A stretch of DNA of 11,556 nt from the NCBI GenBank assembly GCA_015658965.1, contig DQNX01000040.1, positions 1 to 11,556 on the forward strand. Direction: 5' to 3'. Position numbers and translations under genes: made by a program. Numbering within the stretch: the first letter of the stretch is position 1; the number at the start of each line of letters is the position of its first letter. Positions 7,632-11,556 of the stretch are shown here, in pieces. Under the pieces are notes generated by a model, which worked only from the letters and a program-made list of their open reading frames with translations, was not told the origin of the DNA and made no database searches. Origin of the DNA: Gammaproteobacteria bacterium. GTDB taxonomy: Bacteria > Pseudomonadota > Gammaproteobacteria > PS1 > Pseudothioglobaceae.

Positions 7632-7651
7632 GTAAGTTAATGAAAACTTAC
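7632..7651. repeat. 7-bp dyad close to the P-II start
   Basis: GTAAGTT (7632-7638) and AACTTAC (7645-7651) are perfect reverse complements around AATGAA. It ends about 10 nt before the Shine-Dalgarno-like GGGG at 7662-7665. Possible operator or leader hairpin. Confidence 0.45.
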
Positions 7652-7671
7652 CACAATCAATGGGGATAAAC

Positions 7672-8010
7672 ATGAAGTTTGTAACAGCAATTCTTCGACC
7701 GCATCAATTAGATAATGTGAGAGAAGCCTTATCAGACGCCGGCGTATCTGGCATTACCGTGACTGAAGTTAAAGGTTTTGGCCGTCAAAAAGGCCACACA
7801 GAAATGTATCGTGGCGCAGAGTATCAAGTTGATTTTTTACCTAAAGTTAAATTAGAAATCGCAATTCCAGCATCGAAACTGGATGATGTTATTGAAACGA
7901 TTACCCATGTTGCCAGTTCTGGCAAAGTAGGTGACGGCAAGATTTTTGTATCTAATCTAGAAAAAGTCGTTCGCATCCGTACTGGTGAAACGGATCAAGA
8001 CGCACTTTAA
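7672..8010 (+). CDS. glnB/glnK: P-II family nitrogen regulatory protein (GlnB/GlnK)
   Basis: Trimeric signalling protein that senses 2-oxoglutarate and ATP/ADP and nitrogen status. It acts on GlnE, NtrB or, as GlnK, by plugging AmtB. From the ATG at 7672 it is 112 residues, the standard length, beginning MKFVTAILRP. The GGGG at 7662-7665 is a suitable ribosome site for this ATG; an in-frame ATG at 7660 would add four atypical residues. The T-loop is intact, including uridylylation target Y51 (MYRGAEYQVDF). The B-loop GKVGDGKIFV and the C-terminal RIRTGETDQDAL are also intact. Residue D54 is as in E. coli GlnB, while the ending and the adjacent amt gene favour GlnK, so the paralogue is not settled. 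The amt reading frame begins 9 nt downstream. Confidence 0.96.
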   Translation: MKFVTAILRPHQLDNVREALSDAGVSGITVTEVKGFGRQKGHTEMYRGAEYQVDFLPKVKLEIAIPASKLDDVIETITHVASSGKVGDGKIFVSNLEKVVRIRTGETDQDAL

Positions 8011-8022
8011 GGAGTAAAAAGG
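8011..8022 (+). promoter_or_regulatory. Shine-Dalgarno facing a lost start codon (AGG)
   Basis: GGAG (8011-8014) directly follows the P-II stop. Five bases later, at the ideal position, the amt frame has AGG (8020-8022) rather than ATG. The codons after it (AAA AAA ATA TTA) spell the KKILILLALLPMTVFA signal peptide in frame. One G-to-T change would restore a normal start. Confidence 0.7.
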
Positions 8023-8787
8023 AAAAAAATATTAATATTATTGGCTTTATTGCCAATGACTGTGTTTGCTGAAGGTTTAAATGGCGCAAACACTTCTTGG
8101 ATTCTGATATCAACCGCGTTAGTGTTGCTTATGATCTTGCCAAGTTTGGCTTTGTTTTATGGTGGCTTGATCCGCACTAAGAACATTCTTTCAGTGCCTA
8201 TGCAATGTTTTGCAATTGCGGGTATTGTGTCAATTCTTTGGTTGGTTGCTGGCTACTCAATCGCCTTTGCTGAAGGCAATGCCTACTTTGGTGGCTTGTC
8301 TAAGTTTATGTTGGCAGGCGTAACAGAAGACTCATTAAGTGGCGACATTCCTGAGAATTTGTTCGCACTGTTCCAAATGACGTTTGCGATTATCACGCTA
8401 GCATTGATTATTGGTGGTTTTGCTGAACGCATGAAGTTTTCAGCCGTGTTATTATTCAGTGCAATTTGGTTAATTATGGTTTATGCACCAATTACTCGCT
8501 GGGTGTGGGGTGGTGGTGTTATTGGTACACTGATGGCAGCAGTTTTTGCATCAAATGAATTGGGTATTCTCTCAGGCCAGGGCTTGGCAGAAGGTATGAC
8601 GATTATGTCGCAACTTGAAGTACAAGTAATCGGCGTTGTTGCCATCTTTGTTTATACAGCCGTAGCGACTTATATTATTCTTAAAGTCGTTGAGATGATT
8701 ACCAGTTTAAGAGTACGTGCAGAGGAAGAGCAGCAAGGTCTAGACTTAATTTCACATAATGAAAAAAGGTTACGATTTGTAAGCTAA
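8020..8787 (+). pseudogene. amtB: Ammonium transporter Amt, start lost and internally deleted
   Basis: Remnant of the AmtB ammonium channel. The frame is open from the AGG at 8020 to the TAA at 8785-8787. It shows a signal peptide (KKILILLALLPMTVFA), then Amt landmarks: GANTSWILISTALV, LALFYGGLIRTKNILS, GGFAERMKFSAVLLFSAIW and YAPITRWVWGGG. At 8509-8520 the sequence jumps to VIGTLMAAVFAS, GLAEGMT, an IVY-like helix and the cytoplasmic tail LRVRAEEEQQGLDLISHNE. In full-length proteins (about 400-430 residues) some 170 residues separate these parts. The missing part carries both pore histidines (E. coli H168 and H318), about TM5-TM9 and the start of TM10. Only about 256 codons remain. TTG 8041 or ATG 8056 would permit initiation but have no ribosome site and cut the signal peptide. 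It is almost certainly not a working channel; a sequencing or assembly error is the alternative. Confidence 0.85.
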
Positions 8788-8800
8788 ATCTGACTTAATT

Positions 8801-8838
8801 AAACCCGCTACTAGTTTTACTAATAGCGGGTTTTTTTT
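8801..8838 (+). terminator. Strong rho-independent terminator after amt
   Basis: AAACCCGCTA (8801-8810) pairs perfectly with TAGCGGGTTT (8824-8833). The stem continues inward for three more pairs after one C-A mismatch, closing a 5-nt loop. A T-run from 8831 to 8838 follows. It ends the P-II/amt transcript and separates it from dapA. Confidence 0.92.
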
Positions 8839-8861
8839 ATGTCTCAAAAAAATGATTCGTA

Positions 8862-8867
8862 TATAAT
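8862..8867 (+). promoter_or_regulatory. -10 box of the dapA promoter
   Basis: A perfect TATAAT 24 nt after the terminator T-run and 27 nt before the dapA ATG. The -35 region is a weak match. Transcription from about 8874 would give a leader of about 20 nt with no Shine-Dalgarno. Confidence 0.5.
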
Positions 8868-8894
8868 CATAACAATTATATCTTTGTTTTTTAA

Positions 8895-9785
8895 ATGCGA
8901 CTTAATCACTCTTTAACTGGCTCAATGGTAGCCTTGATCACCCCGATGTTTGCAGATGGATCTGTGGATTTTGCTGCGCTTGAATCATTGGTTGAGTTTC
9001 ACATCGACCAAGGCACAAGTGCTATTGTTTCTATGGGAACAACGGGTGAGTCTGCAACACTCAATCATACTGAGCATGTCGAGGTAATGAAAAAAACCAT
9101 TGAATTTGCTAGGGGACGTATCCCTATTATTGCAGGCACAGGTGCTAACTCAACTACCGAGGCTATTGCCCTGACTAAGGCTGCTAAAGCTATAGGCGCC
9201 GATGCTTGTTTGTTGGTTACGCCATATTACAATAAGCCAACTCAAGAAGGGCTTTATCAGCATTACAAAGCCATTGCTGAGGCAGTTGATATAGATCAAA
9301 TTTTGTACAACGTTCCCGGTAGAACGGCAGTAGATCTACTGCCCGAAACCATTGTACGTTTAGCCAAAATTAGCAATATTATCGGTGCTAAAGATGCAAC
9401 AGGCGACTTGCAAGTTGCACAAGCATTAATTGACGATTGCCCAGAAGATTTCTTGTTATATAGTGGTGATGATGCAACGGCAGTTGAGTTTATTTTAATG
9501 GGCGGGCATGGCGGTATTTCCGTGAGTGCAAATGTCACCCCTAAAATAGTGGCAGATGCTTATAATGCTGCTATGGATGGCGATCAAAAATTAGCAGAAA
9601 CGACCAATTCAGCACTCATTGGCTTGCACCAGCATTTGTTTGTTGAGTCTAATCCAATCCCAGTTAAATGGGCACTATACAAAATGCAAAAATGTGAAGA
9701 TGGTATTCGTTTACCACTCACCAAATTATCACGACAAGCTCAAGTAGAATTAGAGCAAGATTTATTATCATTGGGGGTTATATAA
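8895..9785 (+). CDS. dapA: 4-hydroxy-tetrahydrodipicolinate synthase DapA
   Basis: Condenses pyruvate with aspartate semialdehyde, the first committed step of lysine/diaminopimelate synthesis; cytoplasmic TIM-barrel tetramer, often lysine-inhibited. Its 296 residues are close to E. coli (292). Catalytic residues align with a constant offset of 5: T49/T50 in GTTGES, Y138 and R143 in YNVPGRT, and the Schiff-base lysine K166 in IGAKDATGD. LLYSGDDATAVEF and GGHGGISVSANV follow as in homologues. A TAA in frame sits immediately before the ATG, so the start is 8895 or the internal ATG at 8925. 8925 would remove the TGSMVALITPM strand start, so 8895 is preferred although it lacks a Shine-Dalgarno. 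bamC starts 1 nt after the stop, the classic dapA-bamC arrangement. Confidence 0.97.
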   Translation: MRLNHSLTGSMVALITPMFADGSVDFAALESLVEFHIDQGTSAIVSMGTTGESATLNHTEHVEVMKKTIEFARGRIPIIAGTGANSTTEAIALTKAAKAIGADACLLVTPYYNKPTQEGLYQHYKAIAEAVDIDQILYNVPGRTAVDLLPETIVRLAKISNIIGAKDATGDLQVAQALIDDCPEDFLLYSGDDATAVEFILMGGHGGISVSANVTPKIVADAYNAAMDGDQKLAETTNSALIGLHQHLFVESNPIPVKWALYKMQKCEDGIRLPLTKLSRQAQVELEQDLLSLGVI

Positions 9786-9786
9786 A

Positions 9787-10923
9787 ATGTTAGCTAAATT
9801 ATCCACACTTTTTTTGGCATTGTCTTTGGGCGGTTGTATCTCACTAGGCAGTGATGACAAAGAAGAAAAACAAATTGGTCTTGGCGAAAGAGACATTAAA
9901 TATTATTCAAATAAAACGGTCACTTCATTAGAGATCCCACCAGATTTAACCAAACCCAGCTCTCAAAATGCATTTAAATTAAGTGAATATGTCTCTGATA
10001 TTCAAGAAGATACGGTTAGTTTTTCTGATAAGGACAACGACATTAAAGAGGCGTCAAGCATCTTAAGAACACTGGCAAACATCGAGGTTAAAAAATCAGG
10101 CAATCGTCGTTGGTTATTGGTGGACAAAAAACCTGATACGGTCTGGAATTTATCCAAAAACTTCTTTAAATCACACGGTTTTGCAATCAAGAAAACCAAT
10201 AAAAAAATTGGCTTAATGGAAACTGATTTTTTAGAAAACCATCCTGAGATTCCTGATCACTCTTTAGGTTTGATTCGTTCTATGTTGAAAAAAGCGATTG
10301 CAGCAAGATATGCTCTACCGATTGTAGATAAATACCGCATTCGTATCGAACCAGCAAGCAATGGTGATAAATCTGAAGTTTATTTGTCTTTAACCTCAAT
10401 GGAAGAAGTTGTGACCAAAGCAGGCAGTGATGATGAAAATACCATTTGGCAGTCTCGCCCTAAAGATCAAGTACTAGAAACAGAAATGTTGTATCGTTTA
10501 ATGACATTCTTAGGCAGTGATCATGCGGTCGCCAGAGAGAAGATTATCCAAGCTAAGGAAGATCAAAAACTAACAGTGGCTTTATCGAAAGGTGTTAATG
10601 GCTATGCTAAATTAACCTTTTCACTTAGTCAATACGACACTTGGGATAATATGGGCTGGGCGTTAGATCAGCTTAATATTGACGTTGAAGATAAAGATGT
10701 TAAAGAAGGCAGTTTCTATATCAGTGTTGCTCGAACCGAAGACCAAGGTCTTTGGTCACGCATGTTTGGCGATTATGCCATTAAAAAATCTTTCCAAATT
10801 TTGGTGAGACAAACAGCAGACAATGAAACAGAGGTGTATTTCAATGATATTTCTGAAGAGAATGAGCTGGCAACCATTGACTTTAGTCATGAATTCTTGG
10901 GGAATATTGCCAAGCAGTTCTAA
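9787..10923 (+). CDS. bamC: Outer-membrane assembly lipoprotein BamC (NlpB)
   Basis: Accessory lipoprotein of the BAM complex that inserts beta-barrel proteins into the outer membrane. A short hydrophobic signal peptide ends in a lipobox-like LGGC with the lipidated cysteine at C17. The +2 residue is Ile, so outer-membrane sorting is expected. The unstructured N-terminal segment that contacts BamD in E. coli is represented by SLEIPPDLTKP (47-57). Two helix-grip domains follow: about 100-230 (RRWLLVDKKPDTVWNLSKNF, then ETDFLEN) and about 265-378 (NGYAKLTFSLSQYDTWDNMG, then SFQILVRQ). At 378 residues it is slightly longer than E. coli BamC (344). A G-run about 10 nt upstream, inside the end of dapA, may serve as the ribosome site. 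A ligase gene starts 7 nt downstream. Confidence 0.93.
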   Translation: MLAKLSTLFLALSLGGCISLGSDDKEEKQIGLGERDIKYYSNKTVTSLEIPPDLTKPSSQNAFKLSEYVSDIQEDTVSFSDKDNDIKEASSILRTLANIEVKKSGNRRWLLVDKKPDTVWNLSKNFFKSHGFAIKKTNKKIGLMETDFLENHPEIPDHSLGLIRSMLKKAIAARYALPIVDKYRIRIEPASNGDKSEVYLSLTSMEEVVTKAGSDDENTIWQSRPKDQVLETEMLYRLMTFLGSDHAVAREKIIQAKEDQKLTVALSKGVNGYAKLTFSLSQYDTWDNMGWALDQLNIDVEDKDVKEGSFYISVARTEDQGLWSRMFGDYAIKKSFQILVRQTADNETEVYFNDISEENELATIDFSHEFLGNIAKQF

Positions 10924-10930
10924 AGCCTAA

Positions 10931-11556
10931 ATGGCATTATCATCCGTCATTATTAATCAAATCATCCAGCAAGAAATATTGCTGGATGATTTGTCAGATG
11001 ATGATTTAGCGGATTTTTGTCAAACGGCTAATCTCGCCTATCGATCAGGCAAGTCTATTGTTAGCGATCAGGATTATGATTTTATTTACCTGTCTGCATT
11101 AAAACAAAGACTGCCTAAGCATTTTTTATTTCAATCAGTCGAGCCAGAAGGGCAAGGGTTTTCTGAAGAGAAGGTTTTATTACCAGAGGTGATGCTTTCA
11201 ACAGATAAAGCGTACTCTTGGCAAGAAATTAGTAAGTGGCTAGAGCGATTAAATAAGGCGGCCGTTGAAATCAATTTAGACGCTAATTTGATTCAAATAA
11301 AAGCCACCCCTAAGTTAGATGGTTTTGCTGGATTTGATGATGGAACCCGCCTTTATACGCGAGGAGATGGTAAAAAAGGCAGTGATATTACTCGTGTGTT
11401 TGATCGGGGCTTGCAAGTCTACAACAACTCTGAGCGCGGCCAAGGCGCAGGTGAGATTGTGGTTAAAAAAAGTTATTTTGAAACACACTTATCGCAATAT
11501 TTTGAATACCCACGTAATTTCCAAGCGAGCTTAATCAAAGAAAAGTCATTGGATGA
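10931..11556 (+). CDS. NAD-dependent DNA ligase-like protein (3'-truncated by window edge)
   Basis: The ATG at 10931 opens a frame that runs off the window after 208 codons. It carries the hallmarks of a LigA-type NAD-dependent ligase adenylation region. The Ia-like helix has AYRSGKSIVSDQDYDFIYL (compare YYxxxxPxISDxEYD). EVMLSTDKAYSWQEI (86-100) matches PMLSLDNAFS. The nucleotidyl motif is TPKLDGFAG with AMP-acceptor lysine K128, followed by TRGDGKKGSDIT. GEIVV (the motif III glutamate) and the FEYPRNFQASL equivalent of FANPRNAAAGSL come later. The usual SPTQRVGG segment is absent, and the region between the last two motifs is short, so it is divergent. It may be the housekeeping ligase of this lineage or a second, LigB-like enzyme. 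The OB, zinc, HhH and BRCT parts cannot be seen. It starts 7 nt after bamC without a clear Shine-Dalgarno. Confidence 0.85.
   Translation, partial: MALSSVIINQIIQQEILLDDLSDDDLADFCQTANLAYRSGKSIVSDQDYDFIYLSALKQRLPKHFLFQSVEPEGQGFSEEKVLLPEVMLSTDKAYSWQEISKWLERLNKAAVEINLDANLIQIKATPKLDGFAGFDDGTRLYTRGDGKKGSDITRVFDRGLQVYNNSERGQGAGEIVVKKSYFETHLSQYFEYPRNFQASLIKEKSLD

Noticed and set aside
8041..8787. Reading amt as an intact 248-residue gene from TTG 8041
   Set aside because: The TTG has no ribosome site, cuts the signal peptide, and the frame lacks about 170 internal family residues including both pore histidines.
11319..11534. 71-codon plus-strand open frame near the window end
   Set aside because: It is out of frame within the ligase, whose own frame carries KLDG, TRGDG and GEI motifs through the same bases.
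1..11556. CRISPR array, insertion sequence or prophage
   Set aside because: No spaced direct repeats, transposase-like frame or integrase was seen, and codon style looks uniform across the window.

Overview
The window is an ordinary-density stretch of chromosome from an AT-rich (roughly 40% GC by eye) gammaproteobacterium. A fused CysG, a tRNA-Leu with encoded CCA, a CcmF/CcmI cytochrome c maturation pair, a DapA-BamC pair, a GlnB/GlnK-Amt pair and very short intergenic spaces all fit that group. The overall style resembles the sulfur-oxidising SUP05/Thioglobus and bivalve-symbiont lineage, but this placement is inferred from gene content and protein style, not demonstrated.

Layout. 1-1344: 5'-truncated cysG (siroheme synthase). 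1371-1583, minus strand: a small YgaP-type DUF2892 membrane protein, converging on cysG across a shared hairpin. 1649-1733: tRNA-Leu(UAG), followed by a long imperfect hairpin (1747-1805) that abuts serB. 1812-7520: five tightly spaced same-strand genes, serB, ccmF, ccmI, dapE and trmD, probably one transcript. 7521-7671: a leader region with several small dyads. 7672-8010: a P-II protein. 8020-8787: an ammonium transporter gene that appears broken. 8801-8838: a strong intrinsic terminator. 8895 to the end: dapA, bamC and the first 208 codons of a divergent NAD-dependent DNA ligase.

How the genes work together. DapA and DapE are two steps of the lysine/diaminopimelate pathway. CcmF and CcmI belong to the haem-ligation machinery for c-type cytochromes, while CcmG and CcmH, usually encoded between them, are not here. 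P-II normally regulates AmtB from the same operon, but here the P-II gene is intact and the transporter gene is not.

Most notable observation. The amt gene has AGG exactly where an ATG is expected behind a good Shine-Dalgarno. It also carries an in-frame internal deletion of roughly 170 codons that removes both pore histidines, while the reading frame and the C-terminal tail survive. I see no new multi-gene system. The leads worth following are this eroding P-II/Amt locus, the tRNA-serB hairpin, the divergent ligase and the split ccm cluster.
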